Part shown: positions 1 to 6,252 of the stretch, one piece after another
How the letters are laid out: the number at the start of each line of letters is the position of its first letter
Position numbering within the stretch: the first letter of the stretch is position 1
NCBI GenBank assembly: GCA_002480495.1
Contig: DLCG01000018.1
Coordinates: 12,110-18,722 of the forward strand
Direction of reading: 5' to 3'
Source of the DNA: Rhodobiaceae bacterium UBA7804
Lineage (GTDB): Bacteria > Pseudomonadota > Alphaproteobacteria > Parvibaculales > Parvibaculaceae
DNA length: 6,613 nucleotides
The notes under the pieces: model-generated
Told to the model about the DNA's origin: nothing
The model's input: the letters and a program-made list of their open reading frames with translations, nothing else
Databases searched by the model: none
Made by a program: the position numbers and the translations under genes

Positions 1-1099
1 GCTGATGGCGCTGCTGGAAGAACGGCGCAAGAAGCTCATGGCCGAAGGGCTCTTCGCGCAGGAGAGAAAGCGCCCGCTGCCCTTCCTGCCGGAAGTGATC
101 GGCGTGGTGACGAGCCCGACCGGCGCCGTGATCCGCGACATTCTCCACAGGCTGCAGGATCGCTTTCCGCGCCATGTCATCGTCTGGCCGGTGCGTGTGC
201 AGGGCGAGACGAGCGCGGGCGAAGTGGCCGCCGCGATCCGCGGCTTCAACGCGATGGAGAAGGGCGGGAAGCTGCCCCGGCCCGACGTGCTGATCGTCGC
301 GCGGGGCGGCGGCTCGATCGAGGACCTCTGGTCCTTCAACGAGGAGGCCGTGGTGCGCGCGGCGGCGGAAAGTGACATTCCGCTCATCTCCGCCGTGGGC
401 CACGAAACGGATACGACGCTGATCGACTTCGCCGCCGACCGGCGCGCGCCGACGCCGACGGCGGCCGCCGAAATGGCGGTGCCGGTGCGCGGCGAACTCG
501 TGGCGGATATTCGCGACCGCGCGACGCGGCTCATGCGGGCGGAGACGCGGCTCGTCGAACGCATGCGCTCGGAACTGACGGGGCTTTCGCGGGGCCTGCC
601 GAAGCTGGCGGATCTGATCGCGCTGCCGCGCCAGCGTTTCGACAATGCGGCTGAGCGGCTGCGGGGCGCGCTGTCGCGCGTGACGACGGTGAAGCGCGGC
701 GAGCTGCACAAGGTGGGCGCGCCTTCGCTTGCGCCGATCAGGCGGAACATGGCGGAAGCAAGGAAGCGCACGGTCGAACTGGCGGCGCGCGCGAAGCAGG
801 CGGAGACGCGGCATCTCGGCGATCTCGCGCGCAGGCTGGACGGACAGGGAAAGCTCCTCGAAAGCTATTCCTATCACGGCGTGCTGAAGCGCGGTTACGC
901 GGTGGTGCGCGACGCGAAGGGCGCGCCGGTGCGCGCGGCGGCGGGACAGAAGGCGGGCGATGCGCTGGAAATCGAATTCGCGGATGGGCGGCTCGGCGCC
1001 GTGGTTGCGCCTGGAACCGCGGCGGGAGGGGCCGCGCCGCAGGCCCCGAAGAAGCCCGCGCCGAAGAAGGATGGCGGGAAGCAGGGCACGCTGCTTTGA
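1..1099 (+). CDS. xseA: Exodeoxyribonuclease VII large subunit (5' truncated by window edge)
   Basis: XseA is the catalytic large subunit of exonuclease VII, a cytoplasmic metal-independent nuclease that cuts single-stranded DNA from both ends together with many copies of small XseB. The visible 365 residues (reading from base 2) lack roughly the first 100 residues, which would hold the OB-fold; the true start lies upstream of the window. The catalytic domain is clear: IGVVTSPTGA then RDIL, followed by the hallmark RGGGSIEDLWSFN, SAVGHETD and RAPTPTAAAE blocks. A long charged, Arg/Ala/Leu-rich helical segment follows, as in the family's coiled-coil region, and then the C-terminal core HGVLKRGYAVV. 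After that core comes about 30 residues of Ala/Pro/Lys/Gly-rich, probably disordered tail ending QGTLL. The stop is TGA at 1097-1099, with DUF2093 beginning 45 bases later on the same strand. xseB is not in the window. Identification is by recalled motifs and is secure. Confidence 0.96.
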   Translation, partial: LMALLEERRKKLMAEGLFAQERKRPLPFLPEVIGVVTSPTGAVIRDILHRLQDRFPRHVIVWPVRVQGETSAGEVAAAIRGFNAMEKGGKLPRPDVLIVARGGGSIEDLWSFNEEAVVRAAAESDIPLISAVGHETDTTLIDFAADRRAPTPTAAAEMAVPVRGELVADIRDRATRLMRAETRLVERMRSELTGLSRGLPKLADLIALPRQRFDNAAERLRGALSRVTTVKRGELHKVGAPSLAPIRRNMAEARKRTVELAARAKQAETRHLGDLARRLDGQGKLLESYSYHGVLKRGYAVVRDAKGAPVRAAAGQKAGDALEIEFADGRLGAVVAPGTAAGGAAPQAPKKPAPKKDGGKQGTLL

Positions 1100-1131
1100 T
1101 CGCGAGCGCGCGACCGGCTAAGCTGCGCCGC

Positions 1132-1139
1132 AAGAGGTG
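1132..1139 (+). promoter_or_regulatory. Ribosome-binding site of the DUF2093 gene
   Basis: An AAGAGGTG stretch resembles the anti-Shine-Dalgarno complement and leaves a normal short spacer before the ATG at 1145. An ATG at 1140 is in another frame and too close to this site, so it supports 1145 as the start. Confidence 0.7.
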
Positions 1140-1144
1140 ATGGA

Positions 1145-1363
1145 ATGAACAGGATCGACAAGATTGGCGGCGGCGAAGCGGAACTCGTCTATGGCGACGG
1201 GGAATTCCATATCGTGCGGCCGGGCGCCTATGTGAAATGCGCGGTGACGGGCGTGCATATTCCGCTCGACGAGCTGCGCTACTGGAATGTCGATCTGCAG
1301 GAGGCCTATGCGACGCCCGAAGCCTCGCTGAAGCGCATGCGCGAGAAGGGTCTCGCCGGATGA
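1145..1363 (+). CDS. DUF2093 domain-containing small protein
   Basis: This 72-residue protein matches what I remember of DUF2093, a small uncharacterised family of about this length found mainly in Alphaproteobacteria. The recognisable core runs from FHIVRPGAYV through CAVTG to PLDELRYW and QEAYATPEAS, covering nearly the whole chain. It has one cysteine (C32) with a histidine six residues later (H38), which alone cannot make a classic four-ligand zinc site. There is no signal peptide or membrane segment, so it should be cytoplasmic. The start follows a good ribosome-binding site. Its stop TGA (1361-1363) overlaps the ATG of the M23 peptidase gene at 1360, so the two are probably co-translated. 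From memory, DUF2093 genes in some Rhizobiales sit beside lpxK/waaA; here the gene lies on the other side of that cluster and on the opposite strand. Function is unknown. Confidence 0.9.
   Translation: MNRIDKIGGGEAELVYGDGEFHIVRPGAYVKCAVTGVHIPLDELRYWNVDLQEAYATPEASLKRMREKGLAG
1343..1350 (+). promoter_or_regulatory. Ribosome-binding site of the M23 peptidase gene, inside DUF2093
   Basis: GAGAAGGG lies within the last codons of the DUF2093 gene, 9 bases before the ATG at 1360 and 12 before the ATG at 1363. The spacing favours 1360 as the start and fits reinitiation by ribosomes ending at the DUF2093 stop. Confidence 0.5.
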
Positions 1364-2196
1364 TGCGCCGGATCGCGCTCCTTGCCTGCCTTCTTCTGTC
1401 ATTCCCCTTTTCCGCCGAAGCGCTCGAACTGACGGGCGAGATGGAGCAGGGCGGTCTCGTGATCGGCCGCGCGGAGCCGGGCGCGAAGGTCTCGCTCGAC
1501 GGCATGATGCTCGATGTCGACGAGAGCGGCACTTTCGCGATGGGCTTCGACCGCGATCACGGCGAAGGCGCGACGCTCAACATCGTTTATCCGGACGGCA
1601 GGACGGAAACGCGCGCGCTCGCCATCGCGAAGCGCGACTGGCAGATCCAGCGCGTCGAGGGCGTGCCGCAGAAATATGTGACGCCGCCGCCGGACGCCAT
1701 GGCCGCGATCGCGCGGGGCACGAAGCTGAAGACCGAAGCGCGCAAGACGCGCGCGAATGGCGCCTGGTTCACGGAGGATTTCATCTGGCCGGTGACGGGC
1801 CCGATCTCCGGCGTCTTCGGGTCGCAACGCTATTACAATGGCGAGCCGCGCCGCCCGCATTACGGCGTGGACGTTGCCGCGAAGACCGGCACGCCGATCG
1901 TCGCACCGGCATCGGGCCTCGTTACGCTTGCCGATATGGACATGTATTTCGAGGGCGGTCTCGTCTTCCTCGATCACGGGCAGGGCGTGACGACGCTGAT
2001 CATGCATATGAGCCGCATCGACGTGAAGGCGGGCGACTTCGTGAAGCAGGGCGAGGTCATCGGCGCCGTCGGCGGCACGGGCCGCGCGACGGGGCCGCAT
2101 CTCCATTGGGGCATGTATTGGCGCGGCGCCTATCTCGATCCCCAGCCGCTCGCAGGGCCGATGCCGGAGAACGGCGGAGCGGCGGGCGGGAACTAG
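1360..2196 (+). CDS. Secreted M23-family (LytM-type) zinc metallopeptidase
   Basis: A 278-residue probable periplasmic peptidoglycan hydrolase or related endopeptidase. Residues 1-21 form a Sec signal peptide: MMRR, a hydrophobic run, then AEA just before LEL, giving likely cleavage after A21. Residues about 22-110 look like a small beta-sandwich (EPGAKVSLDG, YPDGRTETR), a linker follows, and residues about 140-270 are the M23 (lysostaphin/LytM) domain. The full metal and catalytic set is visible: H167 and D171 in HYGVD, H216 in IMHMS, and H247/H249 in HLHW. Unlike degenerate activators such as EnvC, it should therefore be catalytically active. In LytM the equivalent H, D and last H bind zinc and the other two His are catalytic. 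The start is the ATG overlapping the DUF2093 stop, because it places a proper signal peptide at the N-terminus; in-frame starts further upstream (e.g. 1237) would bury it. The stop TAG shares CTAG with the stop of the convergent acyltransferase gene. Cell-division, separation or general wall-turnover roles are all possible. Confidence 0.92.
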   Translation: MMRRIALLACLLLSFPFSAEALELTGEMEQGGLVIGRAEPGAKVSLDGMMLDVDESGTFAMGFDRDHGEGATLNIVYPDGRTETRALAIAKRDWQIQRVEGVPQKYVTPPPDAMAAIARGTKLKTEARKTRANGAWFTEDFIWPVTGPISGVFGSQRYYNGEPRRPHYGVDVAAKTGTPIVAPASGLVTLADMDMYFEGGLVFLDHGQGVTTLIMHMSRIDVKAGDFVKQGEVIGAVGGTGRATGPHLHWGMYWRGAYLDPQPLAGPMPENGGAAGGN

Positions 2197-2201
2197 CCCG
2201 C
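2182..2201. repeat. Inverted repeat centred on the shared convergent stop codons
   Basis: GCGGGC at 2182-2187 is the reverse complement of GCCCGC at 2196-2201, leaving an 8-base loop; an alternative 5-bp pairing (2186-2190 with 2197-2201) gives a 6-base loop AACTAG. It spans the end of both convergent genes. No T-tract follows on either strand, so it is a poor match to an intrinsic terminator. It may limit read-through, or be chance in GC-rich DNA. Confidence 0.35.
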
Positions 2202-3110
2202 GAGCCGTCCGCGGCGCGTCTTCTTCTGTTTCGTCCAGCGGCTGTGCAGCCAGAGCCATTCATGCGGGCGCTCGCGGATGCGCGCCTCGAGAAAATCGTT
2301 CAGCTCCTGTGTCATGCGCAGCGTGTCCTCGACGGGATCGGCGCCCGGCTTCGCGGTGATCGGATTGTAGACCGTGATGCGGAAACTCGCGCCCTTCACA
2401 CGCTCGACGCAGGCGGGAACGATGGGCACATTGTAGCGAACGGCGAGCCCGGCCGGCGCCGGCGTCGTCATCGCGCGAAGACCGAAAAGCTTCGCCTCGA
2501 CGCCGTCATTCATCTTCTGATCGACCAGCATGGCGATGAACTTGTCCTCGCGGAGAAGTTTCACCAGCGTGCGCGCACCTTGCGGTCCCTTGGGCACCTG
2601 AACGACCTGCGTCGCGCGCTCCCGCAGCGTGACCATCCAGTCGTTCACGTAAGGATTGTTCGCATGCCGGTAGACACCGCCGCCTTCGAGCCCCTCGAGC
2701 TGCATCACGAGGGGCAGGATCTCCCAATTCGCGAAATGGCCCGAAACGAAGATGCCCCCATTGCCCGATGCGGCGAGCGCGCGAAGCATCTCCGCATGGA
2801 CGACCTCGATCCTGTGGCGTTCCTCCGGACGCGCGAAGACCGGCAGATGCGCATATTCCGCGATCGTCCGGCCCAGATTCTCCCACATGTCGGCGACGAT
2901 CTTCTCGCGCTCGCTGCCTGAAAGCTCCGGCATGGCGAGCGCGATATTCTCGCGCGCCGTCTCCGTGAAGGGCAGACGCGGGCCGATACGCCGCGCGATC
3001 CGGCCGCCCATATCGGAGGCGCGGTCGAGCGACATCGCCCCGAAGAAGCCGAGCGCTGCCTTGAGCGCGGCATATTCCAGCAAGTGTATGAGTTTGCCTT
3101 TTCGGGCCAT
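2193..3110 (-). CDS. lpxL: Lipid A late acyltransferase, LpxL/HtrB family
   Basis: A 305-residue inner-membrane-associated enzyme of the LpxL/HtrB/MsbB family, which moves an acyl chain from acyl-ACP to a hydroxyl of a primary acyl chain on Kdo-lipid A. The length matches E. coli LpxL (about 306). The catalytic H-x4-E motif is H125...E130 within SGHFANWE. Other family blocks are the N-terminal LLEYAAL/GGRIARRIG region, REDKFIAMLVDQ with LFG downstream, PIVPACVER, and the C-terminal PHEWLWLHSRW. The hydrophobic stretch near residues 9-27 could associate with the membrane. It begins 47 bases after the lpxK stop with only a weak ribosome-binding site (GGGAA or GAAG), but the N-terminus aligns well, so the ATG at 3110 is kept. 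It is the last gene of the lipid A operon and ends on the CTAG shared with the M23 gene. Sequence alone does not show which chain it transfers or its length (LpxL versus another paralogue). Confidence 0.93.
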   Translation of the reverse strand: MARKGKLIHLLEYAALKAALGFFGAMSLDRASDMGGRIARRIGPRLPFTETARENIALAMPELSGSEREKIVADMWENLGRTIAEYAHLPVFARPEERHRIEVVHAEMLRALAASGNGGIFVSGHFANWEILPLVMQLEGLEGGGVYRHANNPYVNDWMVTLRERATQVVQVPKGPQGARTLVKLLREDKFIAMLVDQKMNDGVEAKLFGLRAMTTPAPAGLAVRYNVPIVPACVERVKGASFRITVYNPITAKPGADPVEDTLRMTQELNDFLEARIRERPHEWLWLHSRWTKQKKTRRGRLAG

Positions 3111-3145
3111 ACGCTTCGGCCGATTCCCGTTTTTGTGACAGTTGG

Positions 3146-3154
3146 CTTATAGCA
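3146..3154 (-). promoter_or_regulatory. Possible extended -10 promoter element before lpxL
   Basis: Read on the - strand, the lpxK-lpxL gap contains TGCTATAAG, an extended -10-like TGnTATAAG. It lies 35 bases upstream of the lpxL ATG. No good -35 hexamer lies at the expected distance; that region is the GC-rich end of lpxK. It could give lpxL some independent transcription. A single A+T-rich hexamer in a short gap is weak evidence. Confidence 0.25.
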
Positions 3155-3157
3155 GCT

Positions 3158-4186
3158 TCAGCGCCGCCTTGCGCGGACGAGGGCATCCGCGATGAGCGCC
3201 ATCAGCGCGTCGATATCGCCGACGAGCGCGCGCACGGGCAGGACCTGGGCCGCCTCGGCGAGCCGCGCCCGCGCGCTGCCCGAAGGCGCGTGGACGAGCC
3301 GCGCCGCATCCTTCTCGGTGGTGATGAGGGTCGCACCGAGTTCGCGCGCGCGAACGAGAAGCCGAAGCGCATCGTTTTCCCGAAAGGGATGATGATCGGG
3401 GAAGGCGACGGTATCGGCGAGTTCGACGCCGAGCTCGCGCAGCGTCCGGAAGAATTTTTCGGGGCGTCCGATACCCGCGAAGGCAAGCCAGGGCCCCTCG
3501 GCGAAGCTGGGGGGCGAGGCCGGCCGGACGATGGAGTTGAAGACGGGGATGGCTCTCGCTCGCGCACGCGCGGCGATGCCGTCCCCCGCATGGCCCCGGC
3601 CTGTGAGGATCAGCGCGTTCGTGCGCGACAGCGCGTCGTCCATCCTCTCTCGCAACGGGCCTGCCGGTATGAGGCGCCCATTGCCGAGCCCGCTCGCGGC
3701 ATCGACGACGAGAATGGAGAAATCCTTTTCGAGCGAGGGATTCTGCAATCCGTCATCCATGACGATGAGGCCCGCGCCGCCCCGGACGGCGGCGGCGGCG
3801 CCTTCCGGCCTGTTCGCCGCGACCCATACGGGCGCGGTGCGCGCGAGGAGAAGCGGTTCGTCGCCGACATCTTCCGCGCCGTGATGAGCGAGATCGACGC
3901 GGATCGGCCCGGTTTCGCGCCCGCCATAGCCGCGCGTGAGAAAGTGAACCTTCTCGCCCGCCGCGATGAGGCGTTCTGCGATGGTGAGCGCGAGCGGCGT
4001 CTTGCCCGTGCCGCCCGCGGTGATGTTGCCGATGCAGATAACGGGAACGGCGGCGCGCTCCGGCTTCGTGCTCGCGCGCCGGATACGCCCGGCAAGGCCG
4101 AAGATCGCGCCCGCGGGAGAAAGAAGCCTCGCCGCGAGAGGCGTTGAACCGCGCCGCGCAGGATACCAGAAGCGGGGCTCACGCAT
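3158..4186 (-). CDS. lpxK: Tetraacyldisaccharide 4'-kinase
   Basis: LpxK uses ATP to phosphorylate the 4' position of tetraacyldisaccharide 1-phosphate, giving lipid IVA at the cytoplasmic face of the inner membrane. The 342-residue chain has normal family length. Family motifs are in order: the N-terminal amphipathic or membrane-contacting segment (residues about 16-35), VPVICIGN then Walker A TAGGTGKT at 56-63, TRGYGGR at 84-90, GDEP at 108-111, the Walker-B-like DDGLQN at 144-149, GNGRLIPAGPLRE, FPDHHPF at 262-268 and TTEKDAARL. From memory, the Asp of GDEP and a His of the DHH region form the catalytic pair in Aquifex LpxK; both are present here (D109, H265/H266). The start is the ATG at 4186, backed by a strong ribosome-binding site and the family-like N-terminus; it overlaps the end of waaA by 8 bases, implying translational coupling. 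The frame stays open far upstream, but only as a shadow of waaA. Confidence 0.95.
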   Translation of the reverse strand: MREPRFWYPARRGSTPLAARLLSPAGAIFGLAGRIRRASTKPERAAVPVICIGNITAGGTGKTPLALTIAERLIAAGEKVHFLTRGYGGRETGPIRVDLAHHGAEDVGDEPLLLARTAPVWVAANRPEGAAAAVRGGAGLIVMDDGLQNPSLEKDFSILVVDAASGLGNGRLIPAGPLRERMDDALSRTNALILTGRGHAGDGIAARARARAIPVFNSIVRPASPPSFAEGPWLAFAGIGRPEKFFRTLRELGVELADTVAFPDHHPFRENDALRLLVRARELGATLITTEKDAARLVHAPSGSARARLAEAAQVLPVRALVGDIDALMALIADALVRARRR

Positions 4187-5489
4187 GATGGGCCTCCCTC
4201 TTCCGCGCCGGGGGAAGCAGGGCGAGCAGCGCTTCGAGCGTGCGTTCGGTCGCGCCGCTGTCCTCGCTCGCCAGCCGCTTCGCCGCCGCGCCCATGCGCT
4301 TGCGCTCCGTCTCGTCATCGAGCAGGCGGCGAATGGCAGCGGCAAGCGCCGCGGCATCGCCGACGCGCCGCATCGCGCCCGCGCCCTCGAAATCGGCAAA
4401 GGTTTCGGCGAAGTTGAAATCGGATGGGCCCGCAAGAAGCGCGCAAGCAAAGCGCGCCGCCTCGAACGGATTGTGGCCGCCGGTGCTGTCGAAGGTGCCG
4501 CCCACGAAAACGATCTCCGACAGGGAATAGAAGAGGCCGAGCTCGCCAAGCGTATCGGCGAGGTAGATTTCCGTGCCCGGAGCGATGCCGTCGCCTGCCG
4601 CGCGGCGCGCAACGGCGAGCCCCATCTCCGCAAGCTCGGCGGCAATGGCGGGACCGCGCGCCGGATGGCGCGGCACGATGATGGTGAGGAGATCCGGATA
4701 AGAAGAGGCAAGCGCCTTGTGGACTTCGCCCGCCGCGCTTTCCTCGCCTTCATGCGTGTTGGTCGCGACCCAGACCGGGCGCGTTCCGATCATGGGCGCG
4801 AGATGCGCATGTTCCGCTTCGCCGACGGAAAGCGGGGGCGCGTCGTGCTTCAGATTGCCGGGTTCGAGGACCTTTCCCGCGCCAAGCTCGCGAAGCCGCG
4901 CGGCGGAGGCGCGATCCTGCGCCATGATGAGGCTGAACCGCGAGAGAAGACCGGCGATGAAGGCAGGAGCATGGCGCCAGTTATGCGCGGAACGGGCCGT
5001 GATGCGCGCATTGACGAGCGCGAGCGGGATGTCCTTGCGGCTGGCGGTGAAGATGAGGTTCGGCCAGAACTCGGATTCGATCCAGACCGCGAGATCGGGC
5101 CGCCAGTGATCGAGGAAGCGCGCGCAGTAGTCTGGATGGTCGAGCGGTACATACTGGTGGAGGGCGCCGGCTGGCAGGCGATCCGCCATGAGCTTTGCCG
5201 AGGTGACGGTGCCTGTCGTCACGAGGACATGGAGCCCGGGAACCGCGGCGAGAAGACGCGAAACGAGAGGCAGGATGGAGAGGGATTCGCCGACGCTCGC
5301 GCCGTGAAGCCAGACAAGCGGTCCTTCCGGCCTGTCTTGCGTCGGAACGCCCAGGCGCTCGCAAAGGCGCGCGGGGTCTTCCTTTCCGCGGGCCTCGCGT
5401 CTGCGCAGGAGGAGCGGCACAAGCGGGGAGACCGCGCGCGTCATCGCCCTGTAGCAGAGAAGCCCGAGGGATGGCGCTTTTCCCGTCAT
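4179..5489 (-). CDS. waaA: 3-deoxy-D-manno-octulosonic acid (Kdo) transferase
   Basis: WaaA (KdtA, family GT30, GT-B fold) transfers Kdo from CMP-Kdo to lipid IVA at the inner membrane. The 436 residues match the family length. The N-terminal LCYRAMTRAVSPLVPLLLRR is the usual membrane-contacting segment. It is followed by LHGASVGE (62-68; E68 aligns with the catalytic base), TTGT at 91-94, YVPLD at 113-117, ESEFWPN at 138-144, then GNLKHD, PRHPAR, and the C-terminal donor-binding block FVGGTF...GGHNPFEAA. Whether it adds one or two Kdo units cannot be told. It starts 16 bases after the DUF374 stop with no Shine-Dalgarno sequence; that position is filled by the U-tract of a terminator-like hairpin (5493-5518). 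An internal ATG at 5444 is possible, but it would remove the conserved LCYRA segment. Its end overlaps lpxK. Confidence 0.95.
   Translation of the reverse strand: MTGKAPSLGLLCYRAMTRAVSPLVPLLLRRREARGKEDPARLCERLGVPTQDRPEGPLVWLHGASVGESLSILPLVSRLLAAVPGLHVLVTTGTVTSAKLMADRLPAGALHQYVPLDHPDYCARFLDHWRPDLAVWIESEFWPNLIFTASRKDIPLALVNARITARSAHNWRHAPAFIAGLLSRFSLIMAQDRASAARLRELGAGKVLEPGNLKHDAPPLSVGEAEHAHLAPMIGTRPVWVATNTHEGEESAAGEVHKALASSYPDLLTIIVPRHPARGPAIAAELAEMGLAVARRAAGDGIAPGTEIYLADTLGELGLFYSLSEIVFVGGTFDSTGGHNPFEAARFACALLAGPSDFNFAETFADFEGAGAMRRVGDAAALAAAIRRLLDDETERKRMGAAAKRLASEDSGATERTLEALLALLPPARKREAHHA
4193..4200 (-). promoter_or_regulatory. Ribosome-binding site of lpxK, inside waaA
   Basis: On the - strand GAGGGAGG lies in the last codons of waaA, with 6 bases between it and the lpxK ATG at 4186. 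This fixes the lpxK start and supports coupled translation across the 8-base waaA/lpxK overlap. Confidence 0.7.
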
Positions 5490-5492
5490 GCC

Positions 5493-5518
5493 AAAAAAGG
5501 GCCGCTCAATGCGCGACC
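5493..5518 (-). terminator. Intrinsic-terminator-like hairpin plus U6 at the DUF374/waaA junction
   Basis: On the - strand GGTCGC (5518-5513) pairs with GCGGCC (5505-5500) over 6 bp with one G-U wobble. The 7-base loop GCATTGA contains the DUF374 stop codon TGA. One C and then six T follow (5498-5493), and the waaA ATG comes three bases later. The layout is that of a short Rho-independent terminator, placed inside an otherwise continuous operon. The stem is short, so termination may be partial, or it may act as an attenuator melted by ribosomes finishing DUF374. Chance pairing in GC-rich sequence is possible, but the adjacent U6 makes it more notable. Confidence 0.5.
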
Positions 5519-6246
5519 GCTCCCTTGTCCCGAGGACGCGGCGCGCGGCCGCAGATTTCCTCCGCTTCGAGAGCGACCGCGTTCAAGCCGTTCTCGACGC
5601 TGAGACGGGCGGCCTCGAGTTCCTCCGGCGTGGCGTCGCGCGGCACATAGATCGGCTCGCCCCAGACGAGCGCACCCCGGGAGAAGGGCAGGTTGATCGT
5701 GAACTTGTCCCAGTTGTTGAGCTGGATGCGCGCGCGTGTCGTGGCTGCGACCGGCACGATGGGGCGTCCGGAAAGGCGCGCGAGCATCACGATGCCTTCG
5801 CCCGCCCGGCGCGCGGGGCCCGGCGGCAGGTCGGCGGTGAGGCCGATCGAGATGTTCTCGCCGAGCGCGCGCACCATGGCGCGCAGCGCGCCCGCGCCGC
5901 CCTTTCCCTTCTGCTTGTAGGCGCGTTCCTCGCCCTTGGGAACGCCCGCGCCGCGAATGGTGCCGACGCCGAGGAAATGCATGACGCCCGCGACGATCTC
6001 GCCGTCGCCATGCTTGGAGACGAGGATGCGCATCTCGCGCCAGTTGTGCCAGAAGGTGGGCAGGATCATGTTTTGCCCGTGCCAGGTGGCCGCGACGAAG
6101 GGCTTGTCCTCCGCCCAGAAGCGGGCGGCAATGTCGCCGCGGCGCACTTCGAAGCGGCCCGTGCGGCGAACAAGCCGGATGAAGAGGGCGATCAGCCAGG
6201 ACAGCGCCAGCATGGCTGTTTCGTTCTTTTTCTTCCCGTCGGACAT
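5506..6246 (-). CDS. DUF374 family protein, putative lysophospholipid/lipid A-type acyltransferase
   Basis: A 246-residue member of the DUF374 branch of the lysophospholipid acyltransferase (LPLAT/PlsC-like) superfamily. A hydrophobic segment at about residues 12-26, followed by RLVRR, suggests a single N-terminal membrane anchor with the enzyme in the cytoplasm. Family blocks are TWHG around H56, LVSKHGDGEI at 75-84, GTIRGAG, KGGAGALRAMVRAL, LTADLPPGP at 136-144, EGIVMLARLSGRPIVPVA and LPFSRGALVWGEPI. The classical H-x4-D is not intact: five residues after H56 there is Ile, not Asp. I believe this is usual for DUF374 but cannot confirm it here. The start lies 6 bases after the msbA stop, with GGGAG at 6258-6262 upstream as a likely ribosome-binding site. 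Its place between msbA and waaA points to a lipid substrate in the lipopolysaccharide pathway, but no specific reaction can be assigned. Confidence 0.88.
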   Translation of the reverse strand: MSDGKKKNETAMLALSWLIALFIRLVRRTGRFEVRRGDIAARFWAEDKPFVAATWHGQNMILPTFWHNWREMRILVSKHGDGEIVAGVMHFLGVGTIRGAGVPKGEERAYKQKGKGGAGALRAMVRALGENISIGLTADLPPGPARRAGEGIVMLARLSGRPIVPVAATTRARIQLNNWDKFTINLPFSRGALVWGEPIYVPRDATPEELEAARLSVENGLNAVALEAEEICGRAPRPRDKGAVAH

Positions 6247-6252
6247 GAAACT

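Noticed and set aside
1100..1113. Short hairpin TCGCG-AGCG-CGCGA just after the xseA stop
   Set aside because: Only 5 bp with a 4-base loop and no T-tract follows. The next gene is 45 bases on with a good ribosome-binding site, so it is not a convincing terminator.
1237..1359. Upstream in-frame start for the M23 peptidase
   Set aside because: It would overlap most of DUF2093 in another frame and place about 41 unrelated residues before a clear signal peptide beginning at 1360.
1378..1389. LLAC lipobox-like string in the M23 signal peptide
   Set aside because: The cysteine is residue 10, too early for a lipoprotein signal peptide, and Leu at -2 is poor. AEA at 19-21 fits ordinary signal peptidase I cleavage better.
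1399..2259. 286-codon - strand frame opposite the M23 gene
   Set aside because: It is antisense to a gene with a complete set of M23 catalytic residues; the product is Arg/Ala/His-rich with no recognisable domain.
4187..4753. Upstream in-frame extension of lpxK
   Set aside because: The frame stays open into waaA, but the extra residues are Arg/Ser/Ala-rich noise. The family N-terminus and ribosome-binding site both point to 4186.
3966..5603. Very long + strand reading frame (545 codons) opposite lpxK and waaA
   Set aside because: It is antisense to well-recognised waaA and lpxK, its product is Arg/Ala/Gly-rich low-complexity sequence with no family motifs, and GC-rich DNA commonly leaves such frames open.
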